A DNA stretch of 58,936 bases from Acinetobacter sp. (GTDB taxonomy: Bacteria > Pseudomonadota > Gammaproteobacteria > Pseudomonadales > Moraxellaceae). A program made the translations under genes and the position numbers. Location: NCBI GenBank assembly GCA_030152275.1, contig JASLHF010000051.1:1-58936 (forward strand). Reading direction: 5' to 3'. This document shows, in pieces, positions 43,330 to 52,689 of the stretch (its first letter is position 1; every line of letters starts with the position of its first letter). The notes below the pieces were generated by a model that saw only the letters and a program-made list of their open reading frames with translations, was not told the DNA's origin and did no database searches.

Positions 43330-44718
43330 ATGAACGCTTTAACCGCACTTTCTCCATTAGATGGACGCTACGCTAGCAAATGTGATGCTCTACGTCCTTT
43401 CCTCTCTGAGTTTGGTTTAATCCATGCTCGTGTGACTGTTGAAGTGCGTTGGTTACAAGCGCTTGCGAACCGTCCAGAAATCACTGAAGTTCCAGCTTTT
43501 TCTGCTGAAACCAATGCGGCGCTTGACGCAATCGTTGCAAACTTCTCTGAAGACAATGCTAACCGCATTAAAGAAATTGAACGTACCACAAACCACGACG
43601 TTAAAGCGGTTGAGTATTTCCTGAAAGAACAAATTGCACACATTGATGAGCTTAAAAACGCAGGTGAATTCATTCACTTTGCATGTACCTCTGAAGACAT
43701 TAACAACTTGTCTCATGCTTTAATGCTTAAAAATGGCCGTGAAGTTTTAGTTGCAGCAATGCAGCAAATTATCGATTCAATTGTGGCTTTAGCTGAAACA
43801 CATGCTGAACAGCCAATGCTGTCTCGTACACACGGTCAAACTGCCAGCCCAACAACTTTGGGTAAAGAAATGGCGAACGTGGCTTACCGTTTAGCGCGTC
43901 AAATCAAGCAATTCAAACAAGTTGAACTTCTAGGTAAAATCAACGGTGCTGTAGGTAACTACAATGCGCACTACTCTGCTTACCCAGAAATTAACTGGCC
44001 TGCTCATTCTCAAGCATTTGTTGAATCTTTAGGTTTAACGTTCAACCCGTACACGACTCAAATTGAACCGCATGACTACATGGCGGAACTTTTTGATGCA
44101 CTGCGTCGTTTCAATACGATTTTGATCGACTTTAACCGTGACGTTTGGGGTTATATCTCTCTTGGTTTCTTCAAACAACGTTTGAAAGAAGGCGAAGTCG
44201 GTTCTTCAACTATGCCGCACAAAGTTAACCCGATTGACTTCGAAAACTCTGAAGGTAACTTAGGTATTGCCAATGCAGTATTGGCTCACCTTGGCGAAAA
44301 ACTTCCTGTATCTCGCTGGCAGCGTGACTTAACTGACTCTACTGTTCTTCGTAACATGGGCGTTGGTTTTGCACAAAGCTTGATTGCATTTGAAGCTTGC
44401 TCTAAAGGTATTGGCAAACTTGAGTTGAATGCACAACGTATTCTTGAAGACCTTGACCATGCTCAAGAAGTTCTTGCTGAACCAATTCAAACTGTAATGC
44501 GTCGTTATGCAGTTGAAAAACCATACGAAAAATTAAAAGCATTGACTCGTGGCCAAGCCATGACTCGTGACATGATGGTTGATTTCGTCAATGGTACTGA
44601 ACTTGAAGCCGTTCCAGCTGCTGACCGCGCACGTCTTGCTGAAATGACACCTGCAACATATACAGGTAACGCTTCAACTCAAGCTGCTCAAGTAAAAGAT
44701 TTAATTGCTAAGATCTAA
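43330..44718 (+). CDS. purB: Adenylosuccinate lyase
   Basis: 462-residue homotetrameric enzyme of purine synthesis (SAICAR to AICAR, and adenylosuccinate to AMP), each time releasing fumarate. The fumarase/aspartase signature GSSTMPHKVNPIDFEN carries the catalytic serine loop. SRTHGQTASPTTLGKE provides the catalytic histidine. Codon use is visibly biased to few codons (CGT, GTT, CTT), as in highly expressed genes. It is the last gene of the nudJ cluster and is followed by a strong terminator. Confidence 0.97.
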   Translation: MNALTALSPLDGRYASKCDALRPFLSEFGLIHARVTVEVRWLQALANRPEITEVPAFSAETNAALDAIVANFSEDNANRIKEIERTTNHDVKAVEYFLKEQIAHIDELKNAGEFIHFACTSEDINNLSHALMLKNGREVLVAAMQQIIDSIVALAETHAEQPMLSRTHGQTASPTTLGKEMANVAYRLARQIKQFKQVELLGKINGAVGNYNAHYSAYPEINWPAHSQAFVESLGLTFNPYTTQIEPHDYMAELFDALRRFNTILIDFNRDVWGYISLGFFKQRLKEGEVGSSTMPHKVNPIDFENSEGNLGIANAVLAHLGEKLPVSRWQRDLTDSTVLRNMGVGFAQSLIAFEACSKGIGKLELNAQRILEDLDHAQEVLAEPIQTVMRRYAVEKPYEKLKALTRGQAMTRDMMVDFVNGTELEAVPAADRARLAEMTPATYTGNASTQAAQVKDLIAKI

Positions 44719-44745
44719 TGTCTAAAATCCAATTTTAGATAGATC

Positions 44746-44774
44746 AAAAAACGAGGCTTTATGCCTCGTTTTTT
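44746..44774 (+). terminator. Terminator of purB
   Basis: A6-CGAGGC pairs with GCCTCG-T6 around loop TTTAT, 28 bases after the stop. Confidence 0.93.
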
Positions 44775-44789
44775 ATTTCTACCTATATA

Positions 44790-44880
44790 CTCCTTTTCCC
44801 TTTGGGATGAGGAGCATGCTCCGCAAGGAGATGAGGGTATCCACCTCTCCCTAACCCTCTCCTATAAGGAGAGGGGAAAT
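44790..44880. repeat. REP-like intergenic repeat element
   Basis: A G/C-richer block in an AT-rich gap with three nested inverted motifs: GGAGCATGCTCC (44811-44822), CCACCTCTCCCTAACCCTCT and a hairpin CCCTCTCCT (44855-44863) with AGGAGAGGG (44867-44875). The string 'CTCTCCCTAACCCTCTCCT..AGGAGAGGGG' is the kind of dispersed repeat seen many times in Acinetobacter and other proteobacterial genomes. It lies between the convergent ends of purB and a small hypothetical gene. Confidence 0.65.
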
Positions 44881-44893
44881 TTAGAAGGAATTT

Positions 44894-45133
44894 TTATTCC
44901 ACAGGACAATATTTCGCCCAATCCGCTTTCATTTTTACCAATTCAACCCCGCTTAAAATATCACTGAAATAAATATAGTAGGTCGCATCTGGATATTGAA
45001 TTTCATGCCGGTACAACATACCGCGCAGTGACACCGAAAGTTCTTCAGGAAAATCTTCTTCTAAATACAATTCTTCAAAATCATAATTAAAATAACAGTT
45101 TTGTTTCGCTTCAAATGCTTCGATTACAGCCAT
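44894..45133 (-). CDS. Small acidic hypothetical protein
   Basis: 79 residues, acidic (EELYLEEDFPEEL), with several aromatic residues (YYIYF) and no signal or membrane segment, so probably cytosolic. ATG 45133 has AGGA seven bases upstream. It looks like a compact single-domain protein, and the codon pattern is coding-like. I do not recognise a family. It is monocistronic, convergent with purB. Confidence 0.7.
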   Translation of the reverse strand: MAVIEAFEAKQNCYFNYDFEELYLEEDFPEELSVSLRGMLYRHEIQYPDATYYIYFSDILSGVELVKMKADWAKYCPVE

Positions 45134-45355
45134 GTGTGAATCCTAAAAATCAATCATTTGGAAATTCATCTAGTTTAACGGATTCAACAGATAAGATTGC
45201 TGATTATGTATTTTCACCATCCAATTGAGCTACAAACATACAATTTTTTAACCATTTAGCATGATTTTTCCCTCAACTTTTTTTCAAAATTAACGTTATA
45301 CTCCCACTCAAATTTTGCATGCATCACATCTTTTAATTTAAAAAAAATATTAACC

Positions 45356-45991
45356 ATGATTATTCATAGACTGACTCTACAGCACATTCTGCCTCTTTTA
45401 TTACTTTTATTCGCAGTTGTTATTGCCAGTATTCAGCCGCTTGAAATGGAAGCCTATTTATTGCATCAAATAGGCACAGTCTTGATGCTTATTTTACTGA
45501 TTGCCTGCCTGTATAAAGTCGGTCTGAGTGTAGTCAGCTTTTGGCTTTATATCGGCTTTTTGCTGATTCATATTATCGGGACCCATTATCTGTATTCTTA
45601 TGTACCGTATAGCAACTGGACAGAAGCTTTATTGGGTTTCAATCTTGATCAAACGATGGGCTGGTCACGCAACATGTATGACCGCTTTGTACATTTGGCT
45701 TATGGTTTACTGCTCTACCCAGTATTTTTAAGACTGTTTCAAGTCTGGCTGCCTTCACTCAAGCCATTCACCCTTTATTTACTTATCATTCAATTCGTCA
45801 TGGCAACAAGCCTATTTTATGAGTGGGTTGAATGGTTAATCGCTATTGGCTTATCACCTGAAGAAGCTGAAAACTATAATGGTCAACAAGGTGATATTTG
45901 GGATGCGCATAAAGATATGTTTCTAGCCACCATTGGCTCGATGATTACAGGTGCAATTTATCTATGCAAAACGGCCAAATCAGAAAATTAA
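45356..45991 (+). CDS. YjdF/DUF2238 membrane protein
   Basis: 211-residue inner-membrane protein with six hydrophobic segments. Family hallmarks are visible: MYDRFVHLAYGLLL, EWVEWLIAIGLSPEEA and GQQGDIWDAHKDMFLATIGS. The function is unknown across the family. Its stop overlaps by four bases the stop of the convergent gene at 45988. No other operon partner. Confidence 0.88.
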   Translation: MIIHRLTLQHILPLLLLLFAVVIASIQPLEMEAYLLHQIGTVLMLILLIACLYKVGLSVVSFWLYIGFLLIHIIGTHYLYSYVPYSNWTEALLGFNLDQTMGWSRNMYDRFVHLAYGLLLYPVFLRLFQVWLPSLKPFTLYLLIIQFVMATSLFYEWVEWLIAIGLSPEEAENYNGQQGDIWDAHKDMFLATIGSMITGAIYLCKTAKSEN

Positions 45992-46428
45992 TGCCGCCAT
46001 TGAATCAAAACTGAGTCTTGCATGTGTGGATTTAATTTCCGATCATAATATTCAAAACATGCCTTTGTACCTGCGGGCAATTTCTGTATCTTTTCATCTA
46101 TACGCAAATGCCGTGTGTATTTCGTATCATTAAATACAATTTCCACCCGCTCGAATGGCTTCCTTTTATTTTTATTTCCGCTACTCATATAGCTTTGATA
46201 CCCAACGACTGTGCCACACGATTGAGAGCGAATTTCTGTTTGCTGTGCGGCATAGTATATATAGATGACTAAGAGCACTGCTGTAGGGCCACACAGCATG
46301 AGATACAGCTTAAATCCAGATATTTGAGCGTTTCGATAATTTAACAGATAGATCCAAGGCCAAATCATGAGACAAATTACGCCGGCTAAAACAAACAACA
46401 GTGCCATCATGTATTCAAATTTTCCCAC
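45988..46428 (-). CDS. Hypothetical membrane protein, paralogue 1
   Basis: About 146 residues: two N-terminal membrane segments (residues 8-30 and 42-60) and a soluble domain of about 80 residues. The latter shares the pattern CG-x-V...FER[IV]-x-I-x-F[ND]-x-x-[KR]-Y-x-RHLR-[IF]-DE-x-I with the next gene upstream, ending in CFEY-x-D. The genes are tandem duplicates 18 bases apart. The start may be GTG 46428 or ATG 46410; neither has a strong ribosome binding site. No family recognised. Confidence 0.72.
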   Translation of the reverse strand: MGKFEYMMALLFVLAGVICLMIWPWIYLLNYRNAQISGFKLYLMLCGPTAVLLVIYIYYAAQQTEIRSQSCGTVVGYQSYMSSGNKNKRKPFERVEIVFNDTKYTRHLRIDEKIQKLPAGTKACFEYYDRKLNPHMQDSVLIQWRH

Positions 46429-46446
46429 TCAGCGCCATCAGACACG

Positions 46447-46863
46447 CTACTGATCCATCCATTTTACAATTTTAGAATCAGCCAAATCTGAGTATTTAAA
46501 CTTATCTAAATACTCAAAGCACACCCGATCCCCTCTCTGTTTTCGTTCAATCCTTTCATCAAAACGTAAATGCCGATTGTATTTCCTTCCGTCAAATAAA
46601 ATCGTAATCCGCTCAAAATGATCATTTCTGATTGAATAAGTCTTATAAAACTGTACAACGCCACACGCTTGTGAAGGCAAAATAACTTTTTCTTCTTTTA
46701 AATATGCAGCTAAGCCTAAAATAATACAGCCTGGCAGCAAGGCATAAAATGGAAAAGTATCTCGATGATTTTTATCCTTCAACTTCGGCACAATAAAAAT
46801 TAAAGTGATAAAAGGAATCATCACCAGACTGATCAGCCCAATAAAGATCATAAAACTAAACAT
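46447..46863 (-). CDS. Hypothetical membrane protein, paralogue 2
   Basis: 138 residues with two membrane segments (4-27 and 40-57) and a soluble domain that carries the same core as paralogue 1 (ACGVVQFYK, HFERITILFDGRKYNRHLRF, VCFEYLD). ATG 46863 has AAGGTG upstream. Its first codons overlap the end of a 42-residue small membrane ORF. The two paralogues probably form one transcript. The conserved charged RHLR/DE pattern suggests a binding surface, but the function is unknown. Confidence 0.75.
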   Translation of the reverse strand: MFSFMIFIGLISLVMIPFITLIFIVPKLKDKNHRDTFPFYALLPGCIILGLAAYLKEEKVILPSQACGVVQFYKTYSIRNDHFERITILFDGRKYNRHLRFDERIERKQRGDRVCFEYLDKFKYSDLADSKIVKWMDQ

Positions 46864-46976
46864 AGTGATACACCTTCATTTTCCGCCTTGGGCAAATACA
46901 CGACTAAAGCAGCGAAGAAGCCGAAAAAACAGAAGGAAAATAAAATTAAACCTAAAATTATTAAAAATTTAGACAT
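46848..46976 (-). CDS. Possible small single-span membrane protein
   Basis: A 42-residue frame starting at ATG 46976: MSKFLIILGLILFSFCFFGF, then FAALVVYLPKAENEG, ending at TGA 46848. It has one very hydrophobic helix and a short charged tail. It overlaps the start of paralogue 2 by 16 bases, which suggests translational coupling. No clear ribosome binding site precedes it, so it may be fortuitous. Confidence 0.42.
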   Translation of the reverse strand: MSKFLIILGLILFSFCFFGFFAALVVYLPKAENEGVSLCLVL

Positions 46977-47036
46977 GATTGAGTGATTATTAATGCTTAA
47001 AAGCAATCTAACATATTATGATATTTTTCCATAAAA

Positions 47037-47058
47037 AAAGCTCACCTTAGTGAGCTTT
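47037..47058. terminator. Terminator of sohB
   Basis: AAAGCTCAC pairs with GTGAGCTTT around CTTA, with T7 on the minus strand, 24 bases past the stop. Confidence 0.88.
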
Positions 47059-47081
47059 AAAAACTTTAGGTCAATCACAAT

Positions 47082-48044
47082 TTAGAGCTTGGGATCACGC
47101 AGCTGCACCAAACCTTCGCTTGCTTGAGCCAAGCGTTCAGTCAGCTTATTCATCACTGCAGGAATAAGCGCATCGGCAACTTGAGCCGCTTGCAGACCTA
47201 ATTTCTCACCTAAAGTTGGTTTTTTACGGGTTTCAATGACATAAACATCATGCTGCGGTAATAAGCTCAGTAAATATTCATCAGAAGTTTTAAGCTGATC
47301 AACCAAATTCAAATCCAGCGCATCCTGACCATACCAATGCTCACCTGTTGCGACTTTTTCTACATTCAGTTGCGGGCGGTATTTTTCAACAAAGTGCTTA
47401 AACAAATTATGCGTTTGCTGCAGTTCTTCCTCAAATTTCGCTTTGCCTTCTTCGGTATTTTCACCAAACATAGTGACAGTACGTTTGAATTGGCCCGCAG
47501 TATACAGTTCAAAATCAATATGCTTTTCTTTTAACAGACGATTGAAGTTTGGAACTTGTGCAACCACACCAATTGAACCCACCACAGCAAATGGCGCAGA
47601 GATAATTTCCGAACCAATACATGCCATCATATAACCGCCGCTTGCTGCGACTTTATCCACACAAATGGTTAAGTTAAAACCGGCATCGCGTAAACGGACC
47701 AATTGCGCTGCCGCTAAACCGTAGCCATGCACCATGCCGCCAGGACTTTCCAAGCGCAGTACCACACGGTCACGTCCAGCTTTCGCAGTCGCTAAAATTA
47801 AGGTGATTTCTTCACGCAAGCTTTCCACTGCAGATGCGGCGGTATCGCCTTTAAAATCTAAGACATAAACTTTCTCATTATTTTTTTTACGCGCTCGGGC
47901 TTCTTTGGCCAATTGCTGGCTCAACTGTAAAAGCTCAAATTTAGAGGCTGTGGTTTGCGCAATTTTTTTTCGTTGTTCATTAATACGCGCATTTAAATGG
48001 CTGATACGGATTTCAGCAGGCAGCTTAGGATTATGAAATAACAT
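47082..48044 (-). CDS. sohB: S49-family peptidase, SohB-like
   Basis: 320-residue signal-peptide-peptidase-type serine protease. The catalytic serine lies in KVAASGGYMMACIGSEI and the lysine in YTAGQFKRTVTMFGEN; RLESPGGMVHGYGLA is the substrate-groove block. E. coli SohB has N-terminal membrane helices, but this protein starts with a polar, Arg/Lys-rich helical stretch and no hydrophobic segment, so it may be cytosolic or only peripherally attached. Start ATG 48044 is the first in frame, and no upstream hydrophobic extension is available. Confidence 0.88.
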   Translation of the reverse strand: MLFHNPKLPAEIRISHLNARINEQRKKIAQTTASKFELLQLSQQLAKEARARKKNNEKVYVLDFKGDTAASAVESLREEITLILATAKAGRDRVVLRLESPGGMVHGYGLAAAQLVRLRDAGFNLTICVDKVAASGGYMMACIGSEIISAPFAVVGSIGVVAQVPNFNRLLKEKHIDFELYTAGQFKRTVTMFGENTEEGKAKFEEELQQTHNLFKHFVEKYRPQLNVEKVATGEHWYGQDALDLNLVDQLKTSDEYLLSLLPQHDVYVIETRKKPTLGEKLGLQAAQVADALIPAVMNKLTERLAQASEGLVQLRDPKL

Positions 48045-48116
48045 AAAAAATCAATTCTCAATGTAATTAGGTTTATGGCTTTTAGATTAGGTCAATGTAT
48101 GCATTTTTCAATAGTA

Positions 48117-48812
48117 TTATTGCAGTTCTTGCTCACGCGCCGCTTTTCTCTGTAAATATTGATAACGCCGATAAATCTCTTGATTCGCAAACAAACGCAA
48201 TAGCAGCATAGGCTGTATAGAATAAAACCATAAAATAATCAGGGCATTGACCGGCCACCATGCCAAAATCCAAAAACTTGACTTATATGTGCTCGCAAAT
48301 GGCGTCATCCATATATACATCGCGATCGGCCCGCAAATCACCAAGACAAAACTGAGATATTGTACAAGCTGATGATCTAAAATCTTGGCGGTTAACAATT
48401 GGGCCATGCGCTGCTGCCATGGCAATTCGCCTTCTTGCGCTTGCATAGTCTGACTAAGCGCCACATTATAATGCGCATAGGCTTTAATATACGCATTCAA
48501 TTTCCGCCGAAATGCAGGACTCGCTATTTTTCGCTTCAATTGCACATAAAATAAAAAGCCAATTACGCATGAACAAATCACATACTGATCATACATCCAG
48601 CGGTGAAAGTTGGTCATTCCGGCGCTTTGCGATGTGGGAAAAAAGCCATCATGAGGAATAAAGACTGCCAGCAATATGCTGCATGCCGTTAAATATACCG
48701 AGAAAAAACGGACCAGATGCATTGAACCCGCTAGAGCAGCCAATACATCATCCTGTGTTTGTTTTATTAAATTTGTTCGCTTGATCAAACTTTTCTGTTT
48801 ACGGCCTATCAT
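48117..48812 (-). CDS. Hypothetical integral membrane protein
   Basis: 231 residues with four hydrophobic segments (about 35-52, 75-92, 150-170 and 178-205), a basic N-terminus (GRKQKSLIKR) and a basic C-terminal helix. A central amphipathic stretch (RRKLNAYIKAYAHYN) may be cytosolic. No family recognised. It lies between sohB and the pst operon with its own upstream gap. Confidence 0.72.
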   Translation of the reverse strand: MIGRKQKSLIKRTNLIKQTQDDVLAALAGSMHLVRFFSVYLTACSILLAVFIPHDGFFPTSQSAGMTNFHRWMYDQYVICSCVIGFLFYVQLKRKIASPAFRRKLNAYIKAYAHYNVALSQTMQAQEGELPWQQRMAQLLTAKILDHQLVQYLSFVLVICGPIAMYIWMTPFASTYKSSFWILAWWPVNALIILWFYSIQPMLLLRLFANQEIYRRYQYLQRKAAREQELQ

Positions 48813-48861
48813 TACGCCTGCACTGTTTAATACTTATTCTTACGCAGACAATCATAACAAA

Positions 48862-48885
48862 AAACAGAGCCCTAAGACTCTGTTT
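48862..48885 (-). terminator. Terminator of the pst operon
   Basis: AAACAGAG pairs with CTCTGTTT around an eight-base loop, with T6 on the minus strand, 30 bases after the pstB stop. Confidence 0.85.
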
Positions 48886-48914
48886 ATATTGGTTTTAAAA
48901 TAGATACGTTTTAA

Positions 48915-49841
48915 TTAACCGAAACGGCCGGTAATATAGGCTTCAGTTAATTGATGATCCGGCTGTGTGAAAACTTTTTCAGTTGAGTTCACTTCAATCA
49001 AATCACCCAAATGGAAGTAAGCTGTGCGGTCAGAAACACGCGCTGCCTGCTGCATCGAGTGGGTTACAATAGCGATTGTATATTGCGCTGAAAGCTCAGA
49101 AATCAATTCTTCCACTTTGGCTGTCGCAATTGGGTCAAGCGCAGAACAAGGTTCATCCATCAAAATTACTTCTGGGCTGACCGCAATGGTTCGCGCAATA
49201 CATAAACGCTGCTGCTGACCGCCGGAAAGACCTGTGCCCGGCTGGCTTAAACGATCTTTCACTTCGTCCCAAAGACCTGCTTTACGCAGGCTATTTTCTA
49301 CAATTTCTTCCATATCGTATTTATCGCGCGCCAAACCATGCAGTTTCGGACCGTAGGCAACGTTGTCAAAAATAGACTTTGGAAACGGGTTTGGCTTCTG
49401 GAACACCATGCCGACTTGCGCACGGAGCAAGACTACGTCCAGATTTGGATCATAAATGTCCTGATTATCCAGCATCACTTTACCTGTCACGCGGCAGCTG
49501 TCAATCGTGTCATTCATGCGGTTTAAAGTCCGCAGGAAAGTCGACTTGCCGCAGCCTGACGGCCCAATAAATGCAATGACTTCATTTTCATAGACTTGAA
49601 GATCGATGCCTTTAATCGCTTCAGACTCGCCATAATACACATGCACATCAGATGTGCTGAGCTTGACGTTTTTAGACTTCTCTTCTTTTTTTTGATGCGC
49701 TTGAGTATCAAACTGCGAAACAAATGAAGTAGCAGCCTGTTTTTGCGCTTCTGGAGAAGCTGTAAAGTTTTTTTGCTCTGGGTTCACTGATTTATCCTGA
49801 TCTAAGGAATTCTTTTCTGATGTTGCCGTTACAGTATTCAT
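48915..49841 (-). CDS. pstB: Phosphate ABC transporter ATPase PstB
   Basis: 308-residue ATPase energising high-affinity phosphate import. Walker A GPSGCGKST, signature LSGGQQQRLCIAR and Walker B VILMDEPCSALDP are intact. The first 55-60 residues are a hydrophilic Gln/Ser/Lys-rich extension not found in E. coli PstB (257 residues). It is the last gene of pstC-A-B, 13 bases after pstA. No phoU follows in the window. Confidence 0.96.
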   Translation of the reverse strand: MNTVTATSEKNSLDQDKSVNPEQKNFTASPEAQKQAATSFVSQFDTQAHQKKEEKSKNVKLSTSDVHVYYGESEAIKGIDLQVYENEVIAFIGPSGCGKSTFLRTLNRMNDTIDSCRVTGKVMLDNQDIYDPNLDVVLLRAQVGMVFQKPNPFPKSIFDNVAYGPKLHGLARDKYDMEEIVENSLRKAGLWDEVKDRLSQPGTGLSGGQQQRLCIARTIAVSPEVILMDEPCSALDPIATAKVEELISELSAQYTIAIVTHSMQQAARVSDRTAYFHLGDLIEVNSTEKVFTQPDHQLTEAYITGRFG

Positions 49842-49854
49842 ATAATGCCCTCAA

Positions 49855-51246
49855 TTACCAGCGGACTTCAAATTTCTTGCGCAGCCAGATTGCTAAGCTG
49901 TTCAAGCCAATCATCATTGCGAGAAGCACAATAATGGCAGCCGCGGTACGGCCTTCAAAGAAGTTGCGCAGTTCGTTGCCTTGCCATAAGAAAATCTGTA
50001 CAGGCAATGCAGACGACTGATCTAAAGGAGTTGCTGGAACGCTTGCAACAAATGCGCTCATGCCGATTAACAGCAGCGGCGCTGTTTCACCTAAGGCCTG
50101 TGCGACACCGATAATCGCGCCGGTTAAAATACCTGGTAAAGCCAGCGGCAATACATGATGAAACACCGTTTGCAGGCGTGACGCGCCCAAACCTAAAGCA
50201 GCTTGACGAATAGACGGCGGCACGGCTTTAAGTGATGCACGGGTGGTAATAATTACCGTCGGCAGCGTCATTAAGCTCAATACCAGTCCACCGACCAGTG
50301 GCGCAGACAGCGGCAGATGCATCCAGCCGATAAAGATTGATGCACCCAACAAACCAAACACAATTGACGGAACCGCCGCCAAGTTATTGATATTGACTTC
50401 AACCACATCGGTGATCCAGTTTTTTGGCGCAAACTCTTCCAAATAGATTGCTGATGCAACACCTACCGGAATCGACAGCACAATCACAATCAGCATCATA
50501 AACAGTGAGCCCATGAAGGCGCCTGCTAAGCCAGCAGTTGCCGGAGAGCTGCGTGAGTCTGGATTGGTAAACAGTGTAGTGTTAAAAGTACTTTTAATAA
50601 TACCCTGCGCTTTCAGCTGATCTGAGAGCTGACGCACTTCTGGACTAAGCTGCTGCTGCTCATCCGGCAAACTGCGGTCAATATTTCCAGCCAGCCAGAC
50701 GTCAACATTTGCATCAGCCAAAATTTTAATGTCTTCTTTTTTACCCACCAACGACGGATCGGCAAAAACCATATCACGCAGGCGGTAAGCTTCAGAACTG
50801 GTATACAGCGATGTCAGATCATCACGTTTAGCTTCTAAAGCTTTATCTTCAGAAATTAAACCGTTTACGATCAGCGCATCCCAGTCCACCATACCCATTT
50901 CAGTCTGCCAAGCAACATAACGTTCCTGAAAATGCGCTGGAGATTCACCTTCTTTTTGCACCGGCTTTGGCCCAGCATTAATAATCGTTGGGTCAAAATA
51001 TACCGGTACGGTCATGCTGCTCTGCCAAAAAGACGGCAGTCCTTTTATGAGGATGCTGCCAAACAGCAGCGCCACAAAAAGCAAGCCAGTGATGACTGCA
51101 GAAAAGCCGAAAATCCGGAAGGTCTTTTCTTTGCGGTGACGCTTGGCCAATGAGCTTTCAATGGTTTTTTTGCGTTTTTCGCGCAGTTCAGCGGCCGCCC
51201 GCGGATCTAAAACCTGATCCATAGAAGATGTGTTTGAAGTACTCAT
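49855..51246 (-). CDS. pstA: Phosphate ABC transporter permease PstA
   Basis: 463-residue inner-membrane permease. After the first helix (about 50-70) comes a periplasmic insertion of about 150 residues (DPTIINAGPKP to about NPDSRSSPATAG). The six-helix permease core follows, with the EAA-type loop LKAVPPSIRQAALGLGASRL. Long PstA proteins of this kind are normal in Acinetobacter and Pseudomonas; E. coli PstA has 296. Its ATG overlaps the pstC stop by one base (TAATG), so translation is coupled. Confidence 0.95.
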   Translation of the reverse strand: MSTSNTSSMDQVLDPRAAAELREKRKKTIESSLAKRHRKEKTFRIFGFSAVITGLLFVALLFGSILIKGLPSFWQSSMTVPVYFDPTIINAGPKPVQKEGESPAHFQERYVAWQTEMGMVDWDALIVNGLISEDKALEAKRDDLTSLYTSSEAYRLRDMVFADPSLVGKKEDIKILADANVDVWLAGNIDRSLPDEQQQLSPEVRQLSDQLKAQGIIKSTFNTTLFTNPDSRSSPATAGLAGAFMGSLFMMLIVIVLSIPVGVASAIYLEEFAPKNWITDVVEVNINNLAAVPSIVFGLLGASIFIGWMHLPLSAPLVGGLVLSLMTLPTVIITTRASLKAVPPSIRQAALGLGASRLQTVFHHVLPLALPGILTGAIIGVAQALGETAPLLLIGMSAFVASVPATPLDQSSALPVQIFLWQGNELRNFFEGRTAAAIIVLLAMMIGLNSLAIWLRKKFEVRW

Positions 51247-52625
51247 TATTCGTATTGCTCACGGTATTTGCGCACGATATACAGCGCGACAATATTCAAG
51301 CCCAAGGTAATCACAAACAGTGTCAAACCAAGCGCAAAGGCGACCAGTGCCTGCGGGCTGGCAAAGTCAGTATCGCCAGTCAATTGATTCACAATGGTAA
51401 TGGTCACGGTCGATACAGCTTCCAGCGGGTTTACATGCAGCAACGGACTGTTGCCGGCCGCCAGCACCACAATCATGGTTTCGCCAATGGCGCGTGAGGC
51501 CGCCAGCAAGAACGCGCCGATAATGCCCGGAAGCGCTGCGGGAATCACGACTTGACGGATGGTTTCAGATTTAGTCGCACCCAAGCCAAGTGAACCGTCA
51601 CGCAGCGAGCGCGGCACTTGCGTAATAATGTCATCCGACAGTGAAGACACAAATGGAATAATCATGATACCCATCACAAAACCTGCGGTTAATGCGCTGG
51701 TTGCGTTAATGTCTAAACCTATATATGCGCCTAGCTGTTTAATGAATGGGCCAATGAACATCAGCGCGAATACACCGTATACAATTGTTGGAATACCCGC
51801 CAATACTTCAATTGCAGGCTTTGCCCAAGAACGGAAGCTTGGCTTTGCGTATTCTGCCAAATAAATCGCGATCATTAAGCCGACAGGCACAGCAACCAGC
51901 AGCGCAATGCCGCTGACCATCAGCGTGCCCCACAATAATGGAAGCAAACCGTAGCTGCCTTCCGCGCTGCCAGATGTGCTGAAGCCCGGATTCCACTCTG
52001 TACCGAAAAAGAAATCCAGCGGGCTGACAAAACTGAAGAAGCGCATAGCCTCACTGAACATCGACATCACAATGCCGACTGTCGTTAAAATGGCCACACC
52101 AGAACACAGCGCCAAAGCAACGTTAATCACTTTTTCAACTTGGTTTCGCGCGCGGTATTGTTTCTCGATACGGCGTTTTGCCCAAGCCAAACCAAACAGC
52201 GCAGCGCACAGCACAACGGCGAGCTTGGCAAATGAAGAAATAGTTTCAAATTTAGTTAATTGCTGCGCTGCAGCAGTTTCATAGGCCGCCGGCGTATCGC
52301 TTACACCAAAACCAGATGAAATGGCCTGAACGCGGTCAACCAGCACACTAATGCTGGCTGGATCTAAAGTCGCTTTAATATTTTCAGGCACATTGCTTAA
52401 AACAACATGTTTTAAAACATTAGGCTCAACAATATTCCAAACAATCAAAATTAAAAAAGCAGGGATACCGCACCAAAGTGCAACCAAAGCGCCATAGTAG
52501 CCTGGACGCGAATGCAGCATCGCAGAATTATTTCCCTTGCCTGCCATATTCCGGCTTTTGGTTAAGCCAATTTGATAGGCGATGGCAATCAGAGCCAGCA
52601 GTACACCTATAAGCAGCAGATTCAT
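51246..52625 (-). CDS. pstC: Phosphate ABC transporter permease PstC
   Basis: 459 residues from ATG 52625, preceded by GGTGGAG; the longer frame to 52709 would include 28 residues with no membrane character. A first helix at 4-22, further helices with a periplasmic stretch, and the permease core with the EAA loop QVPRSLRDGSLGLGATKSET. It pairs with PstA to form the channel. It lies 101 bases after pstS, across a hairpin. Confidence 0.95.
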   Translation of the reverse strand: MNLLLIGVLLALIAIAYQIGLTKSRNMAGKGNNSAMLHSRPGYYGALVALWCGIPAFLILIVWNIVEPNVLKHVVLSNVPENIKATLDPASISVLVDRVQAISSGFGVSDTPAAYETAAAQQLTKFETISSFAKLAVVLCAALFGLAWAKRRIEKQYRARNQVEKVINVALALCSGVAILTTVGIVMSMFSEAMRFFSFVSPLDFFFGTEWNPGFSTSGSAEGSYGLLPLLWGTLMVSGIALLVAVPVGLMIAIYLAEYAKPSFRSWAKPAIEVLAGIPTIVYGVFALMFIGPFIKQLGAYIGLDINATSALTAGFVMGIMIIPFVSSLSDDIITQVPRSLRDGSLGLGATKSETIRQVVIPAALPGIIGAFLLAASRAIGETMIVVLAAGNSPLLHVNPLEAVSTVTITIVNQLTGDTDFASPQALVAFALGLTLFVITLGLNIVALYIVRKYREQYE

Positions 52626-52689
52626 GTATTCTCCACCGTTTTTCCAATTTTCATTCTTTGAAAAAACTTTTTTCTTCGCAAAAACCAAT

